A stretch of DNA of 64,000 bases from Massilibacteroides vaginae (lineage in GTDB: Bacteria; Bacteroidota; Bacteroidia; Bacteroidales; Tannerellaceae): assembly GCF_900178525.1 (NCBI RefSeq), contig NZ_FXDJ01000009.1:890263-954262 (forward strand), given 5' to 3'. A program made the position numbers and the translations under genes. Positions within the stretch are counted from its first letter, which is position 1; the number at the start of each line of letters is the position of its first letter. The notes under the pieces were generated by a model. That model made no database searches. It was not told the origin of the DNA and saw only the letters and a program-made list of their open reading frames with translations. Below, piece after piece: positions 1-8,810 of this stretch.

Positions 1-303
1 GATCTCATACGAGTTTTTATCCATTGCCAGATCGAAGATCGTCAGACCGAAGTGAGTAGTAAATAAGATGCGTGAGCTATCTGCTTGCTGTCTGAGAAGC
101 AAAAGTCCGCTGAAATTTCGTTTGCCGAACGTTATCTCCATATGAAACTTGCGTAGCTCGGAAGATTCCGGAATCATCGGTGGAAGCTCTGATTTCCTGA
201 TCGTTGTCTGTTCCGCCCGCTTGTATCCGCTCCGTATGCCGGGGGCACAGGCGGAGACGCAGAGGAGTAAAGAAAGTAAACTAACGAATAAGGAACTTTT
301 CAT
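1..303 (-). CDS. Partial lipoprotein at the distal end of the aryl-polyene operon
   Basis: Reading the minus strand from an ATG at 303 gives an open frame running off the left edge (about 101 residues visible). The first 19 residues are a lipoprotein signal peptide, with a hydrophobic run and a lipobox ending VSAC (Cys19). No family is recognised in the visible part. The start overlaps the 3' end of the LolA-like gene by about 23 bases, so it belongs to the same operon. I infer an outer-membrane or periplasmic role linked to placement of the polyene; that rests on context only. Confidence 0.6.
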   Translation of the reverse strand, partial: MKSSLFVSLLSLLLCVSACAPGIRSGYKRAEQTTIRKSELPPMIPESSELRKFHMEITFGKRNFSGLLLLRQQADSSRILFTTHFGLTIFDLAMDKNSYEI

Positions 304-910
304 CTGTAGTCAGCGTATTATAACGTTGGTTCTTGAAATGAAACTCGGTATAGTCTTTCTCTGTCTCGGATAGTTTCAGAGTTGAAACGGCGAAATTCGA
401 GCGATTGAATGAAATCGTTATCTCATAAATATACGCGCGGACATTCTGCGAAAGCGGCTGTATCTTAACAACGTAATGCTGAGGGTTCTCGAAATAGCTA
501 AGTTTATATTCTTGCTCTACTCCTTTAAGGTCACCTATCATACAGGCCGATATCATCGTTTTCATCCCGTTCATCATTTTATTGCTGCCGAGGTCGACCA
601 CCTGAGGCTTCCCTTCGGTTACCATACGAAGTTTTCCTTCATTGATCGTTATTTCGTAGCTGATCGGGGAGATATAATCCATTCTGATCTTGTTTTCCTT
701 GCGGTAATAGAAACGACCGGTCGATTCTATCTTATCCTCAAATACGGAAAGATACTTCTCCTGTACAAAGTCGCTTTCGATAGAAGTGATATCAGCGGCT
801 TGTTGTTTCAGCTTCTCCTGAAAGACGGCAATATCCCGAAGTGGTGTCAACTGAGCTGACAATGAGCTGACGCAGAATAGCGAAAGAAAGAAAATGAATA
901 ACTGTTTCAT
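281..910 (-). CDS. LolA-like outer-membrane lipoprotein carrier family protein
   Basis: About 209 residues with an N-terminal signal peptide (MKQLFIFFLSLFCVSSLSAQ). The body has the LolA-like pattern: a helical start (IAVFQEKLKQQAADITSIESDFVQEKYLS split over two strands), then alternating beta strands including GRFYYRKENKIRMDYISP, as in periplasmic lipoprotein carriers. I place the start at 910, where the signal peptide begins, rather than at the in-frame start 30 bases upstream. LolA-like genes are regular members of aryl-polyene clusters, where they are thought to help move the product or a lipid carrier to the outer membrane. It is too diverged to be called the housekeeping LolA. Confidence 0.75.
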   Translation of the reverse strand: MKQLFIFFLSLFCVSSLSAQLTPLRDIAVFQEKLKQQAADITSIESDFVQEKYLSVFEDKIESTGRFYYRKENKIRMDYISPISYEITINEGKLRMVTEGKPQVVDLGSNKMMNGMKTMISACMIGDLKGVEQEYKLSYFENPQHYVVKIQPLSQNVRAYIYEITISFNRSNFAVSTLKLSETEKDYTEFHFKNQRYNTLTTDEKFLIR

Positions 911-914
911 ACGA

Positions 915-1604
915 TTAAGATAAATCAAACATCCGATCAAGCGAGACTACCTGATAGTTTTGATCCTTCAAATATACTAAAAGATTACGGAGAATAGATG
1001 CGGTATGTGGCATCCGGTCGTGAAGAAGAATAACCGCTCCGGGTTCTATCTGTCGGATAATTCGTTTCAGAATTCGCTCTTTCGATTCGTTTCGGGTGTC
1101 GAAAGAACGGATACTCCAACCAATCGAGTGATATCCTAAACGGTGTACGACCGAAGCAACTGTCGGGTTTGTTACACCGAACGGAGGCCGGAATAAGTTC
1201 GTTTTATGCCCCGTGATTTGTTCGATGCTCTCGGCCGTTCGGGTAAGCTCGGTACTCATCTTCGTTTTCGAATAACACGGGAAAGCTGGACGGTGGGTAT
1301 AACTATGGTTCCCTATTAAATGTCCTGCTGCCTGAATCTCTTTTAGCAGATGAGGTGCAGCCTCACACTTTTCGCCAATACAAAAGAAGGTAGCGGGAGC
1401 ATTGAATTCTTTTAATATGCTTAAAATAGAAGGGGTGAATTTCGGGTCGGGACCGTCGTCAAAGGTAAGGGCTATTACTTTCTGAGAAGTCTTTCCTTTG
1501 CAGTATGATTTCATATAAATGCCGGCCGAAATACGATAAGAAGCATACACGAAAAAAACGGATATGCAAATCAATACAATTAGTATGACGGCCCATAAAA
1601 TCAT
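915..1604 (-). CDS. Polysaccharide deacetylase family protein (NodB homology domain)
   Basis: 229 residues. One N-terminal membrane helix (about residues 3-22) anchors a NodB/CE4 domain. The metal-dependent deacetylase motifs are all visible: TFDDGPD (Asp49 catalytic base, Asp50 metal), HSYTH (His100, His104 metal), RPPFG (139-143) and ILLHD near 192-196. The family removes N- or O-acyl groups from glycans. Here it lies between the LolA-like gene and a ketosynthase-like gene in the polyene operon, overlapping the latter by 4 bases. A role in editing the glycan head group or the cell wall is possible but unproven. Confidence 0.85.
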   Translation of the reverse strand: MILWAVILIVLICISVFFVYASYRISAGIYMKSYCKGKTSQKVIALTFDDGPDPKFTPSILSILKEFNAPATFFCIGEKCEAAPHLLKEIQAAGHLIGNHSYTHRPAFPCYSKTKMSTELTRTAESIEQITGHKTNLFRPPFGVTNPTVASVVHRLGYHSIGWSIRSFDTRNESKERILKRIIRQIEPGAVILLHDRMPHTASILRNLLVYLKDQNYQVVSLDRMFDLS

Positions 1605-2467
1605 AAAGTTGATCTTAACAGAATAAAAGAATGATTTTTCAGAAAGGAGTTACAAATAACAATAGGTAATCCCGTTTTAAATAGTTCAGGTGCTTTGCAA
1701 GCCATCCATAACGCGAAAGAGGTTGAGGTAGGATACTCTCCGCAAAAGCATTTATATGAATCGGGTGATATAAACTTCGCTGTTTGAATTCCATGCTTTG
1801 CAATAAAGTTATCGGCCAAGTGCTGAAGTTCTTCTTTAGTATAGTCGCCCGTAATCATTTCAATGTCCTGAATGATGATAGCGGGTGTTTGTTCCGGTGG
1901 GGTAGAGGATAAAAGGAAAAAGGCGGCTCCTTCGCCGGGAGCGTAGTGTTTCCAATTTCCCATTCTTCCTAACAATGTATTCAAAGTCGGCGTCATTTCA
2001 TCTGTTGCTCCAGCCAAAACTTTACGTGCATCTCCTTCAGCGAGAAGAGAAATAGCGTCAGCCAAAGCACTCTCAAACGAAAAGCCCCGGTGTACGTATG
2101 TGTTGTTATATTGATGATTATCCGTAAGGATCGCCAACTGTGCGCCAATTGTGTTGAACGTTGATTGAATGAACGAACTGGGGGATGGTTGTTGCTCGTC
2201 CGTGTCTAGAAAGGAATTCATAAAGATCTCCGTATCCGTGAGACAACCGTATCCGGTTGCTGTTAGTATCGCGTCTATAGGTTCGGTAATTCCGTCTAAA
2301 CATTCCATTCCGGTAGCTACACCCATTCGTACCATTCGGCTCATTCGGCGTCGCATATTGGCATTCTTTATCCAGACTTTATAGTCGGGCTCAGCAAAGA
2401 CAAAACCGTTTTCTGCTGACTGAAAAGAGGCTGTAGCACGTTCAATATAGACGGGGTGACTTAACAT
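1601..2467 (-). CDS. Beta-ketoacyl synthase N-terminal-like protein without catalytic cysteine (chain-length-factor type)
   Basis: 288 residues, shorter than a ketosynthase (about 400) and resembling only the N-terminal half plus part of the core. The region of the nucleophile elbow reads SFIQSTFNTIGAQLA, with no cysteine. Later segments such as KVLAGATDEMTP and GEGAAFFLLSS match the KS fold. Proteins of this type accompany an active KS in aryl-polyene clusters and are thought to act as a partner or chain-length subunit. It overlaps the active KS gene (2461-3660) by 7 bases, consistent with a heterodimer pair. The precise role is inferred. Confidence 0.75.
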   Translation of the reverse strand: MLSHPVYIERATASFQSAENGFVFAEPDYKVWIKNANMRRRMSRMVRMGVATGMECLDGITEPIDAILTATGYGCLTDTEIFMNSFLDTDEQQPSPSSFIQSTFNTIGAQLAILTDNHQYNNTYVHRGFSFESALADAISLLAEGDARKVLAGATDEMTPTLNTLLGRMGNWKHYAPGEGAAFFLLSSTPPEQTPAIIIQDIEMITGDYTKEELQHLADNFIAKHGIQTAKFISPDSYKCFCGEYPTSTSFALWMACKAPELFKTGLPIVICNSFLKNHSFILLRSTL

Positions 2468-3660
2468 AGTGTTGATTTATACCGTTGAAATAACAAAGAT
2501 GTATTATTTCCGCCGAATCCAAAAGAGTTGGATAATACATTCTCGATTTGTTCGCCTTCTTTATAGGTAAGTACGGGGATCATTCCATTCTCTTCCATGG
2601 GCGTAGAGAAGTTGAGATTGGGATACAAGATTCCGTATTCAATAGATAAAACAGAGAATACCGCTTCAATTCCGCCGGCTGCACCAAGAGTATGCCCGGT
2701 AAATGCTTTCGTGGAACTAAACGGAGGTATGTTTCCTTCAAAGAGACGGTTGATAGCGGTTGATTCAGAGGCGTCATTGTTTGGTGTTCCTGTTCCGTGC
2801 CCATTGATATAGTCTACTTGCGAAGGAGAAACGCCGGCCCTGCATAAAGCTGCTTTCATCGCCAGGAATGCTCCTGTCCCTTCCGCGGAAGAGGCTGTCT
2901 GATGGTAAGCGTCATTGGCATTTGCATAGCCGGATAGGGTTGCATAAGGTTTGCGCTTGATGGTTGCTTCCGATTGTAGAACAACGTAGCCCGCGCCTTC
3001 TCCCAGGTTGAGTCCGGCACGAGTATTGTCGAAAGGGCGGCAAGGTTCATTATCCAGGATCATCAATGAAGCGAAGCCATTCAACGTAAACTTGCATAAA
3101 GCGTCCGTTCCGCCTGCAATGGCGACATCCAATATCCCTTGCCGGATTAGTCTTGCCGCAAGTAAAAGCGAATTAGCAGCGGAAGAACAAGCCGTACTGA
3201 TTGTTGTACGCATTCCGGTAATACCTAAATGATCCGCTATTTTCTCGGTACTATCTCCGGCATCATGTGTGGCAAAGTAACGTAAATGTCCCTTAGTTGG
3301 ATTCTCCCGGAAGGTAGGATAATGGTTTTCACTTACATCCATACCTCCCGTTGAAGTAGAAGAAATAAGTCCGATTCGTAATCCAGAGTTTATCGTTACC
3401 CCCGAATCCTTTAAAGCTTCGTGTGCAGCAGAAAGTCCGAGTAAAGACGTACGTGAGTATACCTTAGAGGAAGGTAAACCAAGTCTCTCTTTTAGGCCCT
3501 CATTGCTCAACTTTACTTCAGAAACAGGTACATGGTGGTTTGTCGGGAAAAGGGTAACCTTCCCTAATCCGCTTTTGCCCTGCCGAAAAGCTTGAAGATG
3601 CGCTTCAACATCATTTCCGATACCGGAAATACAACCTATACCTGTAATGCAAACGTTCAT
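2461..3660 (-). CDS. 3-oxoacyl-ACP synthase (FabF-type ketosynthase) of the aryl-polyene cluster
   Basis: 399 residues, full ketosynthase length. The complete Cys-His-His set is present: Cys158 in STACSSAA, His288 in INGHGTGTP and His323 in TGHTLGAAGG. It catalyses decarboxylative condensation of malonyl-ACP onto the growing acyl chain. Its start overlaps the stop of the upstream ACP gene by 4 bases and its end overlaps the KS-like partner by 7, so the three are translationally coupled. With the second ketosynthases of this operon it should elongate the aryl starter to a polyene. Confidence 0.9.
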   Translation of the reverse strand: MNVCITGIGCISGIGNDVEAHLQAFRQGKSGLGKVTLFPTNHHVPVSEVKLSNEGLKERLGLPSSKVYSRTSLLGLSAAHEALKDSGVTINSGLRIGLISSTSTGGMDVSENHYPTFRENPTKGHLRYFATHDAGDSTEKIADHLGITGMRTTISTACSSAANSLLLAARLIRQGILDVAIAGGTDALCKFTLNGFASLMILDNEPCRPFDNTRAGLNLGEGAGYVVLQSEATIKRKPYATLSGYANANDAYHQTASSAEGTGAFLAMKAALCRAGVSPSQVDYINGHGTGTPNNDASESTAINRLFEGNIPPFSSTKAFTGHTLGAAGGIEAVFSVLSIEYGILYPNLNFSTPMEENGMIPVLTYKEGEQIENVLSNSFGFGGNNTSLLFQRYKSTLC

Positions 3661-3917
3661 TTCTTTCTATGTTCCGAGATATAATCCGCTAATGTTTGAA
3701 TAGAGTAGAAGATCTCTTTACCTTCTGAAGGTTTCTCAATTCGGATTCCGTAGTTTCTTTCTAAGATCAGGATAATTTCCAACGCGTCAATAGAATCGAG
3801 CCCTAAACCTTCGTCTCCAAACAAAGGAGCGGCGTCTTCTATTTCTTCCGGTGTTATATCTTCCAGATGCAGTGTGTCAATTAAAGCTTCTTTTAATTCT
3901 TGTTTTAATGCAGTCAT
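3657..3917 (-). CDS. Acyl carrier protein (aryl-polyene pathway)
   Basis: 86 residues with the phosphopantetheine attachment motif GLDSID (Ser42) at the start of helix 2, acidic throughout. It carries the growing polyene as a thioester. The more usual DSL triad is DSI here. It overlaps the downstream ketosynthase by 4 bases. A second ACP is encoded at 8537-8788, so the pathway uses two carriers, as in other aryl-polyene clusters. Confidence 0.9.
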   Translation of the reverse strand: MTALKQELKEALIDTLHLEDITPEEIEDAAPLFGDEGLGLDSIDALEIILILERNYGIRIEKPSEGKEIFYSIQTLADYISEHRKK

Positions 3918-3929
3918 GATTTATATCAT

Positions 3930-5687
3930 TTAATTTGTTTTTTCTAACCAGCTGAAACGGGCTTCGTACTTTTCTCCGACCAACTCGCACCAACCAATAA
4001 GGCAAGCCTTGAGTTTGTTTCCACTAAGAATAAGCGAAGCATAGTCCATCAGGAATGTTTCGTCATACTTATCCTGAATAAAGAAAGTGTTTTCTCCTTT
4101 AATTCCATAACGGATGCAGAGTTCTCCCATTACCACGTTCGGTAGTGTGTAAACAAAAACAGCCGGACTTGCTTCCGTTCCGCTTTCTATAATTGTTTGA
4201 TGTTGTTTGTCTGTATCTAATGAAGAGGATCTATTGGCAAAAATAAGTGCGATCTCTTCGGGATTGTAGTTCTTTTTCAGTTCTTCTACAGTTAGAAGAA
4301 ACGTAGTCGCCATATAGCCAAGCTTACAGAGATCGTCCATTTTATAAAACTTACGATCGTCTACTTGTCGGTCTTTATATGCCGCGCGGATAAAGTCGGG
4401 AAAGTCGGCATCTGTTAGCTTGAAAACAAGCTGGTCGTTTACCTTTATCTCTCCGTTTGTTATCAGGCATTGACTTTTGATCTTATATATAGCAGGAGAA
4501 AGAGTAGGTATTGCTTTCGCTTCCTTTTCCAGCGCAAGTGAAATAGCAGCATTGCATCCTCCAAATCCTGAAGCTGTTTTAATGCAACGTTTCAGGTCAA
4601 AGGAGCGATGTTCTTCACTGATATTTAAAGCGCAAGGAACACCGTTGTTCTTGTATCCGAATGTGCCGAAGACCTCACCGCTAAGCAATTCTTCCATGCA
4701 AGCAATAGTCTCAATAATCCCCGAGGCTCCTAAAGTATGTCCCCAGTAAGATTTCAAACTATTCAAAGGAAGATTCTGTAAACCCGCCCAAGTAACGGCT
4801 TTAGATTCCATTTCATCGTTATAGGCTGTACCTGTACCGTGTACATTCAAGAAAGAAATATCATCTGTGGAAAGCCCCGCTTCAGTCATTGTTTCTGAGA
4901 TAGCCATATATAGTCCGTCTCCCGTACGCGAGGGACCTGAAATATGATTGGCGTCATTGGTAATCGCTCCGCTTTCAAGTACGATTGGTTCCTTTTCGCG
5001 GACATAATCTTTTTCGGTGGTGAGGAGTACAGATCCGCAGGCTTCTCCGAGAGAAAGTCCGTCTCTATCCTGATCAAACGGACGGCAAGCGGTCGCGCTT
5101 AATGATTTGAAGGAGTCGAATCCGCTAACAACAAAGTGATTCAGTAAATCTCCTCCGGCAACTAAAATATGTTTGTATTCTCCTGCAGCAATCATTCGTC
5201 GTCCGACAATTAAAGCCGATACGCCCGATATGCAAGCATTCGATATAATGATAGGTTTGTTTTTTAATCCTAAGGCTGTTGCGATACGATCTCCCAATAC
5301 GGATAAAAGCACTTCTTGGGGAGAATCATCTTCTGAAAGTCGTTCTATATTGCCCTTTGTGGTAGACAGCACCAAACAGCAACTCTCATCCGAAGGATTT
5401 ATACCGCTCTTCCGAATCGTTTCACGTAAAGTAAGAATAAAAAGTTGTTCTAACGGGGTAAATTCATTTAGTCCGCCTTCAGCAGCAGCGAGATTCCATT
5501 GCTTTTGGTCAATACGAGCTGCATTAAAGACTTTGTTGTATATGTCTTTATCATCAATTTCCCCTATTCCTGATTTATATGCACGTATATTTTGCATATT
5601 CTCATTTACAGAAAATCCGATAGAACTGATGAGAGAAGGAGCCGTTATATAAGTATACTTCAACAGATTTCCCATTTTTGTTTCCAT
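3930..5687 (-). CDS. Ketosynthase fused to a degenerate second ketosynthase-like half
   Basis: 585 residues. Residues 1-395 form a full ketosynthase with Cys152 (SNACISG), His283 (NVHGTGTAYN) and His317 (YWGHTLGASG). Residues 400-585 look like the N-terminal half of a second KS fold. LIFANRSSSLDTDKQHQ resembles the strand before the nucleophile elbow, the elbow itself reads TLPNVVMGEL with no cysteine, and ACLIGWCELV matches the following strand. The extra half may be an in-cis chain-length-type partner. The start could be at 5687 or at the in-frame ATG at 5675; both overlap the thioesterase gene. Confidence 0.8.
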   Translation of the reverse strand: METKMGNLLKYTYITAPSLISSIGFSVNENMQNIRAYKSGIGEIDDKDIYNKVFNAARIDQKQWNLAAAEGGLNEFTPLEQLFILTLRETIRKSGINPSDESCCLVLSTTKGNIERLSEDDSPQEVLLSVLGDRIATALGLKNKPIIISNACISGVSALIVGRRMIAAGEYKHILVAGGDLLNHFVVSGFDSFKSLSATACRPFDQDRDGLSLGEACGSVLLTTEKDYVREKEPIVLESGAITNDANHISGPSRTGDGLYMAISETMTEAGLSTDDISFLNVHGTGTAYNDEMESKAVTWAGLQNLPLNSLKSYWGHTLGASGIIETIACMEELLSGEVFGTFGYKNNGVPCALNISEEHRSFDLKRCIKTASGFGGCNAAISLALEKEAKAIPTLSPAIYKIKSQCLITNGEIKVNDQLVFKLTDADFPDFIRAAYKDRQVDDRKFYKMDDLCKLGYMATTFLLTVEELKKNYNPEEIALIFANRSSSLDTDKQHQTIIESGTEASPAVFVYTLPNVVMGELCIRYGIKGENTFFIQDKYDETFLMDYASLILSGNKLKACLIGWCELVGEKYEARFSWLEKTN

Positions 5688-6103
5688 TCTTTGTAAAAAT
5701 CAGGAGTGTTCAGTACTAACTGTCCTGATGTTTTATCAACAAAAACTTGTACGCTATTAGCTATAGCGACAATCGTGTGATCACTTTCGCGGTAAGCAAT
5801 ATATTCGAATTGTATCTTAGCAGCTTCTGTCGGTATATAGCGTGTTTCAATAATTAGAGAATCACCGTAAACGAGAGATTGTTTATACTTGACATTTAGT
5901 TCAACAATGGGAACAGCGTAACCGGCTTCGCATATATCCAGATAACCGATTCCAAACTCGCTCCCAAAGCTTTCACGTCCGTCTTCAAAATAACGAACAT
6001 ATTCTCCATGCCATACCACGTGCATTGAGTCTACTTCACTGAAGCGTACCCGTATTGTCGTCCGGTTAATTAATGAAGCATCTTGTGTTTTTGTTCGTCT
6101 CAT
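5660..6103 (-). CDS. Acyl-CoA/ACP thioesterase, hotdog fold (YbgC-like)
   Basis: 147 residues with the 4HBT signature: Asp25 in RFSEVDSMHVVWHG, followed by YVRYFEDGRE. The family hydrolyses acyl thioesters. In this operon it may release the finished polyene or clear misloaded carriers. It overlaps the dehydratase upstream by 4 bases and the fused ketosynthase downstream by 28. Confidence 0.85.
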   Translation of the reverse strand: MRRTKTQDASLINRTTIRVRFSEVDSMHVVWHGEYVRYFEDGRESFGSEFGIGYLDICEAGYAVPIVELNVKYKQSLVYGDSLIIETRYIPTEAAKIQFEYIAYRESDHTIVAIANSVQVFVDKTSGQLVLNTPDFYKEWKQKWEIC

Positions 6104-6543
6104 TTATCTTTCTTTAAAAATATCTTCATTTTACCCGATGCAACAGGCTTTCCCGCTGATTCTACTTCAGCAGAGATCAAGGTGATATCAAATACTTCCT
6201 GTTCTATACGTATTATTGTTTGAAGAACTTCGCCTACTTTCGGTAAACGATGAATAGTGATCTGGTCGGCAGAACCAAAAAATCCGATAGGAACTTCTTC
6301 ATTTCTACTTCTATAAAGATAACCTACACGAGCGGCCGCTGATTGCGCGATATGTTCTATAATTCCACATTCGTCTAATTGTCCGTCCGAACAGAAAAGA
6401 CAATCTTCCCCAACGGTTAGTCCTGAACAAGATATCTCACCAAAAATACCGTAGAAAGCGTCAACCATAACCATTGGCGGACGCTGCGGAATAAGGGTGA
6501 GTAACTCGTCTTTTACTAACAGTGCTTTCTCAAAACAGGTCAT
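6100..6543 (-). CDS. 3-hydroxyacyl-ACP dehydratase-like hotdog protein
   Basis: 147 residues from the ATG at 6543, chosen because it clears the upstream stop; an in-frame start at 6570 would overlap it. LIPQRPPMVMVDAF corresponds to the FabZ/FabA strand that normally reads HRxPxLLxD, with Gln in place of the His. Downstream, IEHIAQSAAARVGYLY matches the long central helix. ApeI/ApeP-type dehydratases of aryl-polyene clusters show this divergence, and dehydration at each cycle gives the conjugated double bonds. Catalysis without the usual His is not proven here. Confidence 0.75.
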   Translation of the reverse strand: MTCFEKALLVKDELLTLIPQRPPMVMVDAFYGIFGEISCSGLTVGEDCLFCSDGQLDECGIIEHIAQSAAARVGYLYRSRNEEVPIGFFGSADQITIHRLPKVGEVLQTIIRIEQEVFDITLISAEVESAGKPVASGKMKIFLKKDK

Positions 6544-6547
6544 GATT

Positions 6548-7633
6548 CTATTTGCATTTACATTTAACAAGGCTATGTCCTAATCCGAGGTTGTCATGAA
6601 TCGTTTCCACCTGCAATCCAGCCTGATCGATCAGTCGTATCATATCGTCTGAATGATACATCTTGCTATTTCCGTTCGCCATTGCTGTAAAATAGAGACT
6701 TGTCTGCGCTAAGCAGAAAGAAGCCGTTTCATAGCGTTGCCGATCCCAGAACGTTTCCATTATATATAACGAACTTTCGGAAGTCATAGCCTTTTTTACT
6801 CGTGACAAGATACTAAATACTTCTTCTTCAGAAAAGCAATCTAAGAATTGACTCATCCAGATGGCGTCAAAAGTTTCCGGAAAGACTGTTTCCGGATTCA
6901 GAAGATTCGCGGCAAAGTCGTGGATGCGTTCTGCTCCGGGCTTGTCGGAAATATTCTTATACATCATCTGTATTTGTTGAGGAAGATCCATGATCGTAAC
7001 ATTTACGTCAGGAGAATAAGCCACGCACTCCAAAGCCCACTTTCCGGTGTTTCCACCCACATCAAGCAAAGTAGAAACCGGTTTTTCGAAGACGATCTTC
7101 AATGCGTCCCTAAAAGAATTGTCGGAATAGAAATGATCAAAACCAAACCAGCTTTTCTTTACTTCTTCCGGCAAGGAAGATAAACCTTCGTAGATGGTTG
7201 GCCAATTGCCAAAGACCTTCAAACCTTCCGGTTTACTATTTAGTAATGCTTCCTCCAAATGAAATAAACCAGCATAGTTTACATCATGATTAAAATCCAT
7301 GTTGACGGATGCCATTTCGTCAGTCAGCAGAAACCAGCCGGTTTTGCTCAAGAAGAACTTTTCGTCTTTCAATAAAACCGTACCAGTTGTAAGAGAAGAC
7401 TCCAGCAAAACCTGAGCGGCATACTTACTAAGCTTGCTCTTTTCTGATAGCTCATCCAAGGAAAGTCCGTTGTCAGCATCTCTTAGCGCTGTAAACAAAC
7501 CAAATTTTTTCATTAACCGGGCAACTTGAAATACTACCGGGGCAAATGAAATTACCTGCGCAAAGCGTTGCGCTTCAGCCGCAGATAACAGATCTTTACT
7601 ATATTGTTCTTTTTGAGGAGATGTTAATTTCAT
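6548..7633 (-). CDS. SAM-dependent methyltransferase (O-methyltransferase-like) of the polyene cluster
   Basis: 361 residues. The N-terminal part is a winged-helix-like dimerisation domain (SLDELSEKSKLSKYAAQVLLE). A Rossmann SAM site follows, with LLDVGGNTGKWALE (about 189-202) as motif I and TIMDLPQQ as the acidic loop. The architecture is that of plant-type and polyketide O-methyltransferases. In this setting it probably methylates the aryl head group. It overlaps the acyltransferase gene by 4 bases. Confidence 0.8.
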   Translation of the reverse strand: MKLTSPQKEQYSKDLLSAAEAQRFAQVISFAPVVFQVARLMKKFGLFTALRDADNGLSLDELSEKSKLSKYAAQVLLESSLTTGTVLLKDEKFFLSKTGWFLLTDEMASVNMDFNHDVNYAGLFHLEEALLNSKPEGLKVFGNWPTIYEGLSSLPEEVKKSWFGFDHFYSDNSFRDALKIVFEKPVSTLLDVGGNTGKWALECVAYSPDVNVTIMDLPQQIQMMYKNISDKPGAERIHDFAANLLNPETVFPETFDAIWMSQFLDCFSEEEVFSILSRVKKAMTSESSLYIMETFWDRQRYETASFCLAQTSLYFTAMANGNSKMYHSDDMIRLIDQAGLQVETIHDNLGLGHSLVKCKCK

Positions 7634-8550
7634 AAGCTTTTGTTATTGGGTAGTTTCCAAAAGTCGTAATAGTTAAACCATTGTTCGGGGTATTGCTTTA
7701 CCAAACCCTCTAATACAGACGTATATTGTTCCAGCAAATACTGTGCTGAACTATTTTTTCCTTTTACATCGGAATCTTTGGCAGGCACGAACCTGAATTT
7801 ATATTTCATTCCTTTTTCGCGAACGGCAAAAAAGAAGACAACAGGGACGCGCAATTTTGATGCCAATAAATAAGGACCGGAAGGAAATGCCGCTTTCTCA
7901 TTCAAAAAGGTCGACTCAAGAGTCTGACTTCCTTCGACAAAACGATCTCCTTGAAAACAAATATATTCTTGCTTATCCAATGCGTTCTTTATTTCAAAAA
8001 CATGCGCCAAGCTGTCCTGATTTACCGGGATAATCTTATAGTTCTGCTCTTTTTTGTTTTGTTCGAGTACTTGCTTGATCTTTTGGTATTCGGCATCATA
8101 CATGACAACATTCATCTTCTTTCCGTACTGATCGAAGAAAGGAGCGCCAATTTCCCAATTACCTACGTGCGCACCCATCAGTATTACTCCTGTAGGTTGG
8201 TTCAGTATTTGAAGAAATTGATCGTAGTTATCGCCGAAATCAAACTGATAAGCTTTCGTTTTCCCCATTCCCACAGCAACTTTGTCAATCAAAGTCTGTC
8301 CTAAAAGGTAGTAGTTTCTGATCAGAAACCAGCAGCTTTTACATTTCCCATAACCCAATCTCTTTCGCGCGAAAGACCAAACTGAGCGGGTTGCCTTCGG
8401 AGCAAAGGGTATAAAATAAATAATAACTAATGTCAGAAAGGCATAGGCCGCCCTGATCCCGAATATCTTAATAAGAAAAATAAAGAATAGATATCCGAAA
8501 GTGCCGCCTCTGGTTTTCCCTTTCCAATTAGAGTTTTTATTTTGATTCAT
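7630..8550 (-). CDS. LpxL/HtrB-like lysophospholipid acyltransferase
   Basis: 306 residues. There is an N-terminal membrane helix (about 20-50) and the HX4E acyltransferase motif HVGNWE (His128-Glu133), with FQGDRFVEGSQ as the later block of the lipid A late acyltransferase family. LpxL-like proteins occur in aryl-polyene clusters and are thought to transfer the polyene or a fatty acid to a lipid or glycan anchor at the inner membrane. It overlaps the upstream ACP gene by 14 bases. Confidence 0.85.
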   Translation of the reverse strand: MNQNKNSNWKGKTRGGTFGYLFFIFLIKIFGIRAAYAFLTLVIIYFIPFAPKATRSVWSFARKRLGYGKCKSCWFLIRNYYLLGQTLIDKVAVGMGKTKAYQFDFGDNYDQFLQILNQPTGVILMGAHVGNWEIGAPFFDQYGKKMNVVMYDAEYQKIKQVLEQNKKEQNYKIIPVNQDSLAHVFEIKNALDKQEYICFQGDRFVEGSQTLESTFLNEKAAFPSGPYLLASKLRVPVVFFFAVREKGMKYKFRFVPAKDSDVKGKNSSAQYLLEQYTSVLEGLVKQYPEQWFNYYDFWKLPNNKSL

Positions 8551-8788
8551 TCACCCGGGAGTCAATAAAGTCGTAGAAGTCCTGAAACGTTTTGATTCCA
8601 ATAAAATCCTGAGCCTTTAGTGTGAAACCAAAGTTCTGTTCCACAAGAACTACCATATCAACCAAATCTAAGCTATCTAACTCAAGTGTTTGCATAAGTG
8701 GAGCATCAGGCTGAATTAGTTCAATATCTGTTTCAAATTCTTCGGCGAGTTTTTCGTTTATTTTTTGAATTAATGCTGCATCTACCAT
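8537..8788 (-). CDS. Acyl carrier protein (second carrier of the polyene pathway)
   Basis: 83 residues with LELDSLDLVD, the canonical DSL phosphopantetheine site at Ser39, and an acidic four-helix composition. It lies between a ketosynthase and the acyltransferase, so it may carry the starter or hand the product to the acyltransferase. Its sequence differs clearly from the first pathway ACP and from the housekeeping AcpP at 35670-35906. Confidence 0.9.
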   Translation of the reverse strand: MVDAALIQKINEKLAEEFETDIELIQPDAPLMQTLELDSLDLVDMVVLVEQNFGFTLKAQDFIGIKTFQDFYDFIDSRVNESK

Positions 8789-8810
8789 AGTTTATGTATA
8801 CTTAAAATAT

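Noticed and set aside
476-859. Plus-strand gene of 127 residues
   Set aside because: It lies wholly on the opposite strand of the LolA-like gene, which has a signal peptide and domain pattern, so it is a shadow frame.
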